Of a stretch of DNA of 64,000 nt, positions 26,534 to 34,438 are shown piece after piece (positions within the stretch are counted from its first letter, which is position 1; the number at the start of each line of letters is the position of its first letter). The translations under genes and the position numbers were made by a program. The notes under the pieces are model-generated. The model searched no databases. It was not told where the DNA came from and saw nothing but the letters and a program-made list of their open reading frames with translations. Source of the stretch: Calothrix sp. NIES-4105 (lineage in GTDB: Bacteria; Cyanobacteriota; Cyanobacteriia; Cyanobacteriales; Nostocaceae); assembly GCF_002368415.1 (NCBI RefSeq), contig NZ_AP018290.1, positions 4,601,614 through 4,665,613 of the forward strand, written 5' to 3'.

Positions 26534-29383
26534 TTAGAGCGTCAATACTTTGTAAACAGCACTAAATAATTCTTGGGCAGTATATGGTTTGGGTACAAAA
26601 GTAAATTTTTTGGAATGATTATCTTTATATAGATTAATCGAGTCACTAGTTGCTAACCCACTAACTGCAACAATCGGAATTAAGGGATTCATGCGTAGTA
26701 AGGTGCTAATAGTAGTCGAGCCGTCCATATTGGGCATCATCATATCAATAATAGCGGCTTTAATTTTATTTTTGTGTTGAGCAAAAATAGCGACAGCTTC
26801 GATACCATCACTTGCGGTGATAACTTCATAGTTATAACTTTCAAGCGAGGCTTTGGTAATTTCTCTTATACTTGGTTCATCATCGACAACCAAAATAAGT
26901 TCACCGTTTCCGCGCGGAACTTCTACATGTAAGTGGTTTGAAGTAATTCCGCTATTAACAGCAGGTAAATAGACTTTAAATTGTGTACCTTTGCCAACAG
27001 TACTAGAAACGTTAACAAAACCTCCATGACCTTTAATAATACCCATTACTGTTGATAACCCTAGTCCAGTACCTTGACCGAACTCTTTAGTAGTAAAGAA
27101 TGGCTCAAATATTCGGTCTAGGTTTTTTCTATCAATTCCAATGCCTGTATCTGTAAGCGTTAGCAAAACATATTGACCAACCTTAGCATCAATATGCATA
27201 CTTTGGAAATTTTGATCAATAAAAATATTTTCAGCGTTTAGTGTTAACTTACCACCTTCTGGCATTGCATCACGCGCGTTGAGGCATAAATTAATTAATA
27301 CTTGGTGTAACTGAGTATTATCACCATTAATCACTTGTAAATTTGGTTTAATATCGGTGTAAAAATCAATTGATTTTGGAAACGTTTGTTCGACGATTTG
27401 CTGAATTTCTTGAATCAAGTGATTAAGTTGAATTTTAGTACGTTCTCCTTCCATTCCTCGTGCAAACGATAGCACTTGTTTTACTAAGTCGGCGCCGCGT
27501 TTGGCATTCTTTTCAATTATTGATAAAATCTGTGACTCTCGTGGACTGTTAGATTTATTATTTAATAGTTGGGCAGACATTAAAATTGGTGAAAGCACAT
27601 TATTTAAATCGTGTGCAATTCCACTTGCAAGAGTTCCAATGCTTTCAACCCGTTGCGCGCGTAAAAATTGACTTTCTAGCTGTTTTTTCTGTGTAATATC
27701 AGTATCAACAGTCAATATAGACTTAGGCTTTTGATGTTCGTCAAGTACTAATGTCCAGCAACTATCAAGAATAATTTCTTGACCTGATTTTGTTAACCTA
27801 ATTAATTCACCTTGCCAGCAGCCCTTTTCTAAAACTGTATTATAAATTTCTTGATATTGTGGTGATTTTATACACAATAGTATATCCGAAGCACTACTAT
27901 CAATAACCTCTTCTGCTTGCCAACCGTACAACTTCTCAGCACTTTTATTCCATAATAATATCTTATTCGATAAATCGCGTAAAATTATTGCATCAGAAGT
28001 GACATCAAGTAATGCGGCGCCAGAACGCATTTGCTGTTCAGTACGTTTACGCTCAGTAATATCCTCAAATATATATAATCTGCCCGAACAACACTCACCA
28101 TCTTGACGAAACGAAGTTGAAACCCTGCGAATTACTCGTCCATCTTTTAACTTTATTTCATCTTCACCAACATTCGGATTATTTTGATTATGTATCAATT
28201 TATCATTTTCAACAAATGCAGGAATATCTACAACAAGCTTCAAACACTCGGCAATAACATCTTTATTTTTGAATTTGCCATGTTCCATTTCTTGTTGTAA
28301 ATGTTCAATGCCCCATATTTTGCAAAAACGATTATTAAGGAAAAAAACCTGACCGGAACATTTATTAACAACATAGTACCCAAGAGGCGATACGCTGTTC
28401 ATCGAGCGCATAATAGCCTGTTGGCAATTTAACTGTTCTTCAGCTAGCTTGCGTTTTGTAATATCTTGAAAATACACCGATAACCCATCTGCTGAAGGAT
28501 AAGCATGAACTGCAAACCAAGCATTTAAGGGTTGATAAAATTCCTCAAATTCAACGCTAATTCGCTCTGTTACAGCACATCGATACTCATGATAAAACTT
28601 AGAATCTACAGCATCGGGGAAGGCTGACCATAAATTTTGGCCTAGTAGTTCTGAGCGCTTACGTTGTAATAATGACTCTGCTTGCTTATTCAGATAAGAA
28701 AAACACCAGTTATTATCTAAAGCAAAAAACCCATCCGTTATACTTTCAAATATATTCAGAATGCGGTTACTTGCTGCATGTTCACGCTCAAGCAGTTGTA
28801 ACCGTTCTTCTTCAGCTTTGCCAAGAATATGCTCGCTATGATGAAGTGCTTCTTTAGCTTGTTTATAATCAATTTGAATAACTGCTAACTCGTTAAGATT
28901 TCTCCGAACTTCCAACTGTCGCATTATTAAACGAGCTAACGAGCGCAAACCATCAACCTGCTTTTGAGTTATCTCTCTGGGTTTTGTATCAACAACACAA
29001 AGCGTTCCTATCACCAAACCCTCTGGACTTTTCAGTGGTATGCCAGCATAAAATCGTACATAAGGCTCTGCAATTACAACACAGGAAGTAGCATATTTTT
29101 CCGAAGCTAACGTATCGGGTACAATTAAAACATCGCCTTTTTCAACGCAAATAGAGCAAAATCCGAATTCACGAGGAACCTCCACCAGATCAATACCAAC
29201 CTTCGCTTTAAACCACTGACGATTCGCGTCAACCAAATTAATTAACGCAATTGGAGTATCGCAAATTTGTGCAGCCAGCATCACCAAATCCTCAAACGCT
29301 TCTTCCTGTGACGTATCGAGAATTTCATACTGTCTCAAGGTTTTCAGCCTAGCTGCCTCTTTATCTAAAACTAAAGAATTCAT
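26534..29383 (-). CDS. Hybrid kinase GAF-PAS-PAS-PAS-HisKA-HATPase-REC
   Basis: 949 residues from ATG 29383; the frame runs to 29455 but the domain start MNSLVLDKEAARLKTLRQYE fits the family. GAF (about 20-165: FGFCSICVEKGDVLIVPDT, GIPLKSPEGLVIGTLCVVD), three PAS units (about 205-310, 325-450, 460-580), HisKA with H591 in GIAHDLNNVLSPI, ATPase (NARDAMPEGG, DTGIGIDRKN, GQGTGLGLSTVMGIIKGHGG), C-terminal receiver (AAIIDMMMPNMDGST). The kinase part is closely similar to the 20816-22711 protein, pointing to a local duplication. The GAF has no cyanobacteriochrome cysteine motif. Inputs unknown. Confidence 0.92.
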   Translation of the reverse strand: MNSLVLDKEAARLKTLRQYEILDTSQEEAFEDLVMLAAQICDTPIALINLVDANRQWFKAKVGIDLVEVPREFGFCSICVEKGDVLIVPDTLASEKYATSCVVIAEPYVRFYAGIPLKSPEGLVIGTLCVVDTKPREITQKQVDGLRSLARLIMRQLEVRRNLNELAVIQIDYKQAKEALHHSEHILGKAEEERLQLLEREHAASNRILNIFESITDGFFALDNNWCFSYLNKQAESLLQRKRSELLGQNLWSAFPDAVDSKFYHEYRCAVTERISVEFEEFYQPLNAWFAVHAYPSADGLSVYFQDITKRKLAEEQLNCQQAIMRSMNSVSPLGYYVVNKCSGQVFFLNNRFCKIWGIEHLQQEMEHGKFKNKDVIAECLKLVVDIPAFVENDKLIHNQNNPNVGEDEIKLKDGRVIRRVSTSFRQDGECCSGRLYIFEDITERKRTEQQMRSGAALLDVTSDAIILRDLSNKILLWNKSAEKLYGWQAEEVIDSSASDILLCIKSPQYQEIYNTVLEKGCWQGELIRLTKSGQEIILDSCWTLVLDEHQKPKSILTVDTDITQKKQLESQFLRAQRVESIGTLASGIAHDLNNVLSPILMSAQLLNNKSNSPRESQILSIIEKNAKRGADLVKQVLSFARGMEGERTKIQLNHLIQEIQQIVEQTFPKSIDFYTDIKPNLQVINGDNTQLHQVLINLCLNARDAMPEGGKLTLNAENIFIDQNFQSMHIDAKVGQYVLLTLTDTGIGIDRKNLDRIFEPFFTTKEFGQGTGLGLSTVMGIIKGHGGFVNVSSTVGKGTQFKVYLPAVNSGITSNHLHVEVPRGNGELILVVDDEPSIREITKASLESYNYEVITASDGIEAVAIFAQHKNKIKAAIIDMMMPNMDGSTTISTLLRMNPLIPIVAVSGLATSDSINLYKDNHSKKFTFVPKPYTAQELFSAVYKVLTL

Positions 29384-29880
29384 TAAAATAACCCTAGTAA
29401 TTATAGAAATTACAATTTTTCGGTCGAGACAACACCAAAGCCTGCCGAGAAACACCTATTTACACGTCAAATTCACTCAAGAAGGAAGTTACGGGGTTTG
29501 TAAACAATTAAGCCACTTCAATTCGATTGGTAATCTCGAACCACATAGTAGGATGGATTATCCAATATAAATGGTCAAAAGCAATTATGTTACTCATACT
29601 ATAGTAATATGCCTTAAGGAGGATAACAATTTTGTTTTCTAATATACGTATAATTACGTAATTGATAGAAAGTTTATGTATTTTTATGTATATACCTTAA
29701 GCTTTTGAAATCATCTGACTATTGAAAAAGTCGATTTTTGCAGCCCTGGATACTTGTATCAGGATTTTGCGGCGCCAACTAAGATTTCCGAGATATTAAA
29801 GAAGTCGGGAAGCTGACCACCCGCAAGAGCAAAAATAAAGGTAAAAATATAACTACCCATACAACCGTTATGAACATAAA
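29384..29880. other. Divergent region upstream of hybrid kinase and moaE
   Basis: About 500 AT-rich bases. TTAAGGAGGATAACAATTTTG (29612 onwards) has a strong ribosome-site-like AAGGAGG but leads only to a few codons, so I do not call a gene. One GGCGCC at about 29771. No Moco-riboswitch signature was recognised. Confidence 0.4.
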
Positions 29881-30375
29881 ATGAATCCAGGTGTAATATC
29901 TACCTATACCTCAGCAAAGCGCCATAAAGAGGACAGTTTTGCAATCAGCTTCGCACCGTTGTCTTTAGTAGAAATTTATGAATTAGCCTCAGACTCTAAA
30001 AATGGCGCCGTAGTTACAATGAGTGGCACGGTTCGCAATCAAACCGACGGAAAACCCGTAATCTGCCTTGAATACCAAGCATACGAACCGATGGCGATGC
30101 AAGTGTTTTACCAAATAGCGTCTCAAATTCGCTCGCTTTGGCCAGACGTTAACCGCGTAGTTATCCATCACCGGATAGGGCGCCTCGCTATCGGAGAAAT
30201 CAGCGTTTTAGTTGCAGTTGGCTGTCCTCATCGTTCGGAAGCATTTGAAGCATGTCGCTACGCCATTGATACCCTTAAACACAATGCTCCTATATGGAAA
30301 AAAGAATTTTGGGAAGATGGTACGAGTAATTGGGTTAGTATTGGCGCCTGTGAACAGTCAGATGGCGCGTGCTAA
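29881..30375 (+). CDS. moaE: Molybdopterin synthase catalytic subunit MoaE
   Basis: 164 residues. MoaE with MoaD converts precursor Z (cPMP) to molybdopterin. Family signs: GAVVTMSGTVRNQTDG, LEYQAYEPMA, HHRIGRLAIGEISVLVAVGC, PHRSEAFEACRYAIDTLK and APIWKKEFW with the catalytic lysines. The last 16 residues (SNWVSIGACEQSDGAC) lie on a 27-bp segment found again 3.93 kb downstream. The 3' end overlaps the convergent nuclease gene by 18 bases. No moaD or other moa gene is adjacent in the window. Confidence 0.94.
   Translation: MNPGVISTYTSAKRHKEDSFAISFAPLSLVEIYELASDSKNGAVVTMSGTVRNQTDGKPVICLEYQAYEPMAMQVFYQIASQIRSLWPDVNRVVIHHRIGRLAIGEISVLVAVGCPHRSEAFEACRYAIDTLKHNAPIWKKEFWEDGTSNWVSIGACEQSDGAC
30324..30350 (+). 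repeat. 27-bp direct repeat, left copy (inside moaE)
   Basis: GAGTAATTGGGTTAGTATTG followed by GCGCCTG, inside the final codons of moaE. The right copy is at 34255-34281, 25 of 27 bases identical. It may be a recombination or attachment site flanking the six-gene block. Confidence 0.85.
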
Positions 30376-30984
30376 CCGCTTGAGTATTTTTAAAACCTCA
30401 TTCAGATTATTTCGATATTGAGAACGAGTGGTAAAAATATCAGAAATGCCATACTGTTTTCCAGAGGTTTTCACAAACAAAAAACTACTACCATTCGTTA
30501 CCATCCCATAAAGTACTTGGCTTGGGTCAGGATTTGCTGCCATATAAGCCAGTGCTTGAGGTATAGCCACCTCCAAATCAAAAATAGTCTTTTTCGACTC
30601 AATCAGAACAATCCACAATTTCGTTTGCAAAACTAGCGCATCAATCCGTCCACGCAAAATTTCGTCGTTATCTCCAACTGCTTCAACTTCAACAGAAACT
30701 TCTGTTTTAAATTTATAAGGCGCCTGATAAAAACCTGCAAGTTCGAGCAAAGGAGACAGCACGACCATTTTTACAGTTTCTTCTAAAAGAACTCCATCTG
30801 AAATTTGATACAGATAATTTTGCCGTACTTCCTCTAGTCTTATTTGTTCCGCTTGACTCAATGTAGGTAGTTCAGTAATCCACTCTGTAAAAAACTCGCT
30901 GTCCCTAGTTAATGTCAACCCGAATTTTTCCTCACAATTACGAAAAGTCGTAATCTCATCCGTAACAGCTAGAATTTGAGTCAT
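30358..30984 (-). CDS. PD-(D/E)XK nuclease-like (HsdR-N-like) protein
   Basis: 208 residues. Core pattern: SPLLELAGFYQAPYKFKTEV, then GRIDALVLQTKLWIVLIESKK (D...E-x-K) and AIPQALAYMAANP, as in the N-terminal nuclease of type I restriction HsdR subunits. Cyanobacterial proteins like this are often annotated restriction endonuclease subunit R although they are free-standing. No helicase part and no modification partner is nearby. It overlaps the 3' end of moaE by 18 bases and is the left-most gene of the direct-repeat-bounded block. Catalytic residues look intact; target unknown. Confidence 0.72.
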   Translation of the reverse strand: MTQILAVTDEITTFRNCEEKFGLTLTRDSEFFTEWITELPTLSQAEQIRLEEVRQNYLYQISDGVLLEETVKMVVLSPLLELAGFYQAPYKFKTEVSVEVEAVGDNDEILRGRIDALVLQTKLWIVLIESKKTIFDLEVAIPQALAYMAANPDPSQVLYGMVTNGSSFLFVKTSGKQYGISDIFTTRSQYRNNLNEVLKILKRLARAI

Positions 30985-31044
30985 GATTAAGTAGAAGCAA
31001 TTGTTCCTATATAACTATATAGTATATTAATATTTGGTAATCCC

Positions 31045-31359
31045 TTAACTATTACCGTTACTTGATTGTCCGAGCAAATATTCCCAAACGCGGCGTATCT
31101 CAGATTGAAACACTTGGCGGTCACGTTCAGCATTTTGAGTTATCAGGCGCAAAGCTAATTGATGGTCGCGCGCAATATCTCGCAACTGGGCAACGGTTTG
31201 TTCTAAACTCGCGGTTCTTTGGCTCGTGGTGCGAACTTCCACCCTGATACCACTTTCAATTGTGCGCGCTAAGTCAATTTCGTCTCCTAGCGCTTCTAAT
31301 CGACGGTCGATATCTTCGAGGCGCCCGGTAATGTCTTGTGGTTGGTCTGCGTTCGTCAT
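31045..31359 (-). CDS. Coiled-coil hypothetical protein (104 aa)
   Basis: Not recognised to family. Nearly the whole chain is a charged heptad-patterned helix (ITGRLEDIDRRLEALGDEID, TASLEQTVAQLRDIARDHQL), ending WEYLLGQSSNGNS. No cysteine, no membrane helix. It follows the nuclease gene's start by 61 bases on the same strand, so it would be transcribed just before it. It could be a partner or structural adaptor. Confidence 0.68.
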   Translation of the reverse strand: MTNADQPQDITGRLEDIDRRLEALGDEIDLARTIESGIRVEVRTTSQRTASLEQTVAQLRDIARDHQLALRLITQNAERDRQVFQSEIRRVWEYLLGQSSNGNS

Positions 31360-31438
31360 AAAAAAATACTTCTATTTTTTTGAAACTAAAAATAAATAAA
31401 CCGCTTCTAAAAATCTAGGAAAATCTAGTTTCCTCAAT

Positions 31439-31497
31439 CCAAGTCCACGGTGTAACTTACTTTGACCCAGAATGGAAACGCTACTAAGTAGACTTGG
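31439..31497 (-). ncRNA. Candidate guide-RNA-like hairpin at TnpB 3' end
   Basis: CCAAGTCTAC (31497-31488 on the minus strand) can pair with GTGGACTTGG (31448-31439), a 10-bp stem with one G-U, spanning the last codons and the stop of the TnpB-related gene. A second short pairing (AACTAGATTTTCCTAGATTT) follows. Reprogramming/omega RNAs of TnpB overlap the ORF 3' end in just this way; here it is only a structural hint. Confidence 0.35.
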
Positions 31498-32989
31498 AAC
31501 AAGCTCGACGTTCAGCTTTTACACTTACTTGCTCAACCTGAACCTTGACCACCATTCCCCAGTTAGGTATGCTGAAATAGTCGTGCCGAGACTTGACTAT
31601 GGCAGCAGTCAAAGTTAATTTATTCAATTTCGACCAACCGCTCCATACGTGTTTTCTCGGATTCACTCCAAGATAAGCGGACACGGATGCGGGTAATCTC
31701 TCAGACAGATTCATTCCCCTTCTAGCTATTACCAATGCAGCTACAATATCACTACTTAAACCATACATTCGCGAATATTTTACTAATCCAATAATTGAAG
31801 TATAAGCAGCATTTCTTTTATACAGACTAATTCCTCGGTTAGAAAGTATTGATTCAAGTAATTGATACAACTTACTGTATGCAAAACTTGACAGCATTCT
31901 TGCATACTTTCTACCCTTTTCCCGCAATGATTCTTTCTTTTTGGAAAAGTCCAATTCCTCGCAGACGACAGGACTTGCATATTTGGTAGCGAGATTTGAT
32001 AGTTCCAAACAAGCGTTAACTAATTGCTCTTGATTAAAATTTCTTCCTAACCCTAATAACAAGGGAATAGTACCACAGTCAAATAAATTACCACAGGCAT
32101 CTACATAAGCCCATCCTATAGAATCAGGATTAATGTCTATACCAATGGCACCGTATTGAATTGGTTTACTGACTTTTTCCACGGGCTTTGGTGTAAATTG
32201 GACACCTACAACCCAACGATTATTTTTTCTGAAAAAGTGCCAAGTTTTAGCTCCTTCTTCTGGGAACCTATTAATATTTCTATCAAAGTTACCTATTTCA
32301 GTTTCAATGTACTTACCAAACCGCTCCTCCAGACAATAAGGAACTCTGAAGCAAATTTTATTACCGTCGTATTGACAAACTTGATTACCAAAACTTTCAT
32401 CCTTTGAACCAACAATATAAATTTCACTGCTTGAAACTTTTACCCGTATTGGCGCCGTTTTTAGATGAGCGATTTTTTTCTCAAGCACATATATGTAACG
32501 TTTCTTATGATGAATCTGGAACCGTATTGCGTGCCAGTTAGAACGACCAGTACTTAAATCACAGGATAGCGGAATTTTGCATCCTGTCTTAGAGTTCTGC
32601 CAATTTTTCTTAGCATAAAATTTTTGGCTGTCGGATAACCGTTTTAAAGCATTTTTTAACCAAATATTAGCTGATTTTAATTTTCCCTCTAATTGCTTAA
32701 TGTGATTTTTTCTACATTCTCTTGCTGAATCAACTTTACCATTCGCCAGTGTAATTACTCCGTTTGCGTGCCTTTTACTTAAACCGTACTTTTTTTGCAG
32801 GTGAGTATTAAATTTACCCAATTTCAATTCAAAATCCTTGGAGGATAAAATAGCATCAACAGTCTCACAAACTGCTTGCTTGAAGATAGGGGAAAAGGCA
32901 TTAAGAAACATTTCAAAATCGGTGAAACCAAGATGGTTCATTTCCGATTCTTTGGTTGGCAGACCTTTTACGTAGGTAATTGTTGACAT
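31484..32989 (-). CDS. TnpB-related RuvC-like nuclease
   Basis: 501 residues. The RuvC triad seems complete: D285 in GAIGIDINPDSIGWAYVD, E344 in PVVCEELDF, D414 in GLSSDIVAALVIARRG. Between motifs II and III runs NAAYTSIIGLVKYSRMYG; the CxxC zinc ribbon of classical TnpB is missing. This is the pattern of proteins annotated IS200/IS605 accessory TnpB-related. The N-terminal half is basic (RKNHIKQLEGKLKSANIW). There is no TnpA Y1 transposase next to it. TnpB relatives are RNA-guided endonucleases; this subgroup is little studied. It could be an immobile, domesticated nuclease or the homing engine of the block. Confidence 0.82.
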   Translation of the reverse strand: MSTITYVKGLPTKESEMNHLGFTDFEMFLNAFSPIFKQAVCETVDAILSSKDFELKLGKFNTHLQKKYGLSKRHANGVITLANGKVDSARECRKNHIKQLEGKLKSANIWLKNALKRLSDSQKFYAKKNWQNSKTGCKIPLSCDLSTGRSNWHAIRFQIHHKKRYIYVLEKKIAHLKTAPIRVKVSSSEIYIVGSKDESFGNQVCQYDGNKICFRVPYCLEERFGKYIETEIGNFDRNINRFPEEGAKTWHFFRKNNRWVVGVQFTPKPVEKVSKPIQYGAIGIDINPDSIGWAYVDACGNLFDCGTIPLLLGLGRNFNQEQLVNACLELSNLATKYASPVVCEELDFSKKKESLREKGRKYARMLSSFAYSKLYQLLESILSNRGISLYKRNAAYTSIIGLVKYSRMYGLSSDIVAALVIARRGMNLSERLPASVSAYLGVNPRKHVWSGWSKLNKLTLTAAIVKSRHDYFSIPNWGMVVKVQVEQVSVKAERRACSKST

Positions 32990-33095
32990 GCACGCACCTG
33001 GTTTTGTGTCATTGTACTGATAGCTTTTTTATCTATTGGCACTTGCCTGTAGCGATTCCTCGTTACAAAGTGCCTTTTTGCGTCTTCTAGTACTA

Positions 33096-33119
33096 TACGC
33101 TATTCACGTATTATATTTG
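33096..33119 (-). promoter_or_regulatory. TATAAT plus TACG-N7-CGTA dyad ahead of TnpB-related gene
   Basis: On the minus strand: TATAATACGTGAATAGCGTA. A perfect -10 hexamer leads into the dyad TACG-N7-CGTA. It overlaps the stop codon of the HTH gene and lies 107 bases ahead of the TnpB-related start. A second copy is at 33438-33461. Confidence 0.5.
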
Positions 33120-33413
33120 ATCAATAAATTCAGATAAATCACTTTTTTTTACAAGTTCTCGAATTTGAAGAATTGTATCTTCCTTTTTTAGGGTCGTGAG
33201 AACATAGTCAGGACGGTTAGAAAAATCTGACCCCCAACCTTCGACAGTACGAGCCGAAAGCCCTGTAGCTTTTGCTAGAAGCTTTACGCACGTTTTATAA
33301 TACCCACGCTCACCAGGAGCAGGCGCCTTTAGCCATTTATGACAAAACTCAAGAGGTTCCAATTGTCTTTGTTTGAAATCATTGCCTATATAATGCACTT
33401 TTAAGGCAAGCAT
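33111..33413 (-). CDS. Small HTH-like protein (100 aa)
   Basis: Family not recognised. The middle reads CVKLLAKATGLSARTVEGWG, a helix-turn-helix-like core (AKATGLSARTVEGW), followed by SDFSNRPDYVLTTLKKEDTI. The N-terminal third is basic and aromatic (KVHYIGNDFKQRQLEPLEFC). Two copies of a TATAAT + TACG-N7-CGTA element sit directly ahead of it and at its 3' end; it is a natural candidate for the protein that binds them. Lies in the direct-repeat-bounded block. Confidence 0.65.
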   Translation of the reverse strand: MLALKVHYIGNDFKQRQLEPLEFCHKWLKAPAPGERGYYKTCVKLLAKATGLSARTVEGWGSDFSNRPDYVLTTLKKEDTILQIRELVKKSDLSEFIDQI

Positions 33414-33437
33414 ATAAAGTTCCTGTTGCTGCTTTTT

Positions 33438-33461
33438 TACGCAATCTACGTATTATATGTC
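33438..33461 (-). promoter_or_regulatory. TATAAT plus TACG-N7-CGTA dyad ahead of HTH gene
   Basis: On the minus strand: TATAATACGTAGATTGCGTA. It starts 25 bases ahead of the HTH-gene start. It matches the 33096-33119 copy at 19 of 24 positions, with the TATAAT and both TACG/CGTA arms kept. Confidence 0.55.
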
Positions 33462-33634
33462 GAATATGGCAAAGCTTTTAATTCATCAGTAATATTTATA
33501 CCCTCGTACCGATCGTAACTTACTTGAACGGTCTGGGTACGAGGATTTTCAAGATTTCCAAATCAAAATACTAGGAAATCTTATGATTTTAGGTAACTAC
33601 TAACAACCCACTTACCACTATGGGTAAATGAGTA

Positions 33635-33862
33635 CTAAATGGATTTTTCTTGTTGCTCAAGCAATTCGATAATCATTCCTCTAACAAGGTGATACATAGG
33701 TACGCCTTTGTTAGCTGCAAATTCTTTTAGTGCTTGCTTCTCATGCTTGTGCAGAAACACTTTTAACAGTTCTGCATCTGGGTGCCCGACTGTAATCATT
33801 TCTGTATCCTCTAAACGTGGTACATGAGAAGTATAACCTGAACTGCCGTTTTCATGTACCAT
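33635..33862 (-). CDS. Ribbon-helix-helix-like protein (75 aa)
   Basis: 75 residues. The second half (AELLKVFLHKHEKQALKEFA, then NKGVPMYHLVRGMIIELLEQ) has the short strand plus two helices of CopG/Arc DNA-binding proteins. The first 25 residues are polar and possibly disordered. It begins 20 bases past the stop of the next RHH gene on the same strand, so both are one operon. No toxin partner is recognised. Confidence 0.68.
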   Translation of the reverse strand: MVHENGSSGYTSHVPRLEDTEMITVGHPDAELLKVFLHKHEKQALKEFAANKGVPMYHLVRGMIIELLEQQEKSI

Positions 33863-33882
33863 GATAGAGGAATTTTTTGTCT

Positions 33883-34083
33883 TTAAGTTTTGTAACTCCT
33901 TGCCGATTGGCTCAATAACTTTTTTGGGGGTTCTATATACCCCTTCTGTACAAGTACCTCTTTTACTAGCTCCGAAAGCAAGTTACTTACTGTTCGCCCT
34001 TCTGCGTCAGCCCACTTTTCAAGGGCTTCCTTGGTTTGGTCGTCCGTGACAAACATTACTCGTGGTCTTTTTCCTGCTGGCAT
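33883..34083 (-). CDS. CopG-type ribbon-helix-helix regulator (66 aa)
   Basis: 66 residues from ATG 34083 (MPAGKRPRVMFV); an in-frame ATG at 34104 would add seven residues. RPRVMFVTDDQTKEALEKWA gives the strand and first helix; EGRTVSNLLSELVKEVLVQK gives the second helix. Such proteins are common in cyanobacteria as antitoxin or copy-control-like repressors. Two TTCTC-N-GAGAA dyads lie directly upstream and look like its own operator. Confidence 0.78.
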   Translation of the reverse strand: MPAGKRPRVMFVTDDQTKEALEKWADAEGRTVSNLLSELVKEVLVQKGYIEPPKKLLSQSARSYKT

Positions 34084-34122
34084 TTTAAATATTTTTAAAC
34101 ACATACACCAAAACTTTAAACA

Positions 34123-34135
34123 ATTCTCTGAGAAT
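34123..34135. promoter_or_regulatory. ATTCTC-N-GAGAAT dyad, copy 1
   Basis: Perfect 13-base dyad ATTCTCTGAGAAT, 40 bases ahead of the RHH start at 34083. A second copy of its core is 77 bases further out. A likely repressor site, probably autoregulatory. Confidence 0.5.
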
Positions 34136-34200
34136 ATGGCTACTAATTGTCTATTTATTTTGCAATAAAAGTAAATAATATATTGATAAATAGTTGATAA

Positions 34201-34211
34201 TTCTCAGAGAA
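34201..34211. promoter_or_regulatory. TTCTC-N-GAGAA dyad, copy 2
   Basis: TTCTCAGAGAA, same arms as the 34123 copy with a different central base. Spacing of 77 bases between centres (about seven helical turns) would suit looping or cooperative binding. Confidence 0.45.
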
Positions 34212-34255
34212 ATAGTGTACCTTAAACGCATGGACGTAAAACGAACATAGAAAAG

Positions 34256-34318
34256 AGCAATTGGGTAAGTATTGGCGCCTGCTCTAAATGTGATGAGCGA
34301 GTATATATTAATATTTAA
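34256..34318 (+). pseudogene. moaE 3'-end remnant / right direct repeat
   Basis: In the frame matching moaE it reads SNWVSIGACSKCDERVYINI and stop. The first nine codons equal those of intact moaE (30325-30351) in amino acids and differ only at three third positions (AGT/AGC, GTT/GTA, TGT/TGC). This indicates descent from a functional moaE rather than a chance match. No upstream moaE sequence precedes it. The 27-bp repeat proper is 34255-34281. Confidence 0.7.
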
Positions 34319-34438
34319 GAACTCCATAGTTTGTTTATGTTAAAATATCTTTCACGTTTATCATGCGGCAAAGTTTCTGCAGATGATTCATGTTGATTCA
34401 AGTTGTTTATGCGGCGAGCCAAGTAGCTCCGAAGGAGA

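Larger units (their letters stand above)
30324..34281. mobile_element. Candidate integrated cassette between moaE end repeats
   Basis: Six genes all on the minus strand lie between two direct copies of the moaE 3' end, whereas both flanking genes (moaE, trmH-like) are on the plus strand. The cargo is a PD-(D/E)XK nuclease, a coiled-coil protein, a TnpB-related RuvC nuclease and three small DNA-binding proteins. No tyrosine or serine integrase is inside. Density of GGCGCC is like the host, so the block is either old or from a close relative. Mobility is inference. Confidence 0.5.

Noticed and set aside
29612-29660. Small gene after the strong AAGGAGG at 29614
   Set aside because: The following starts lead to stop codons within about ten codons.
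31484-32989. Cas12k or other CRISPR-associated transposon effector
   Set aside because: RuvC residues are intact (Cas12k has lost them), and no tnsB, tnsC, tniQ or CRISPR repeat is near. The motif set fits TnpB-related proteins better.
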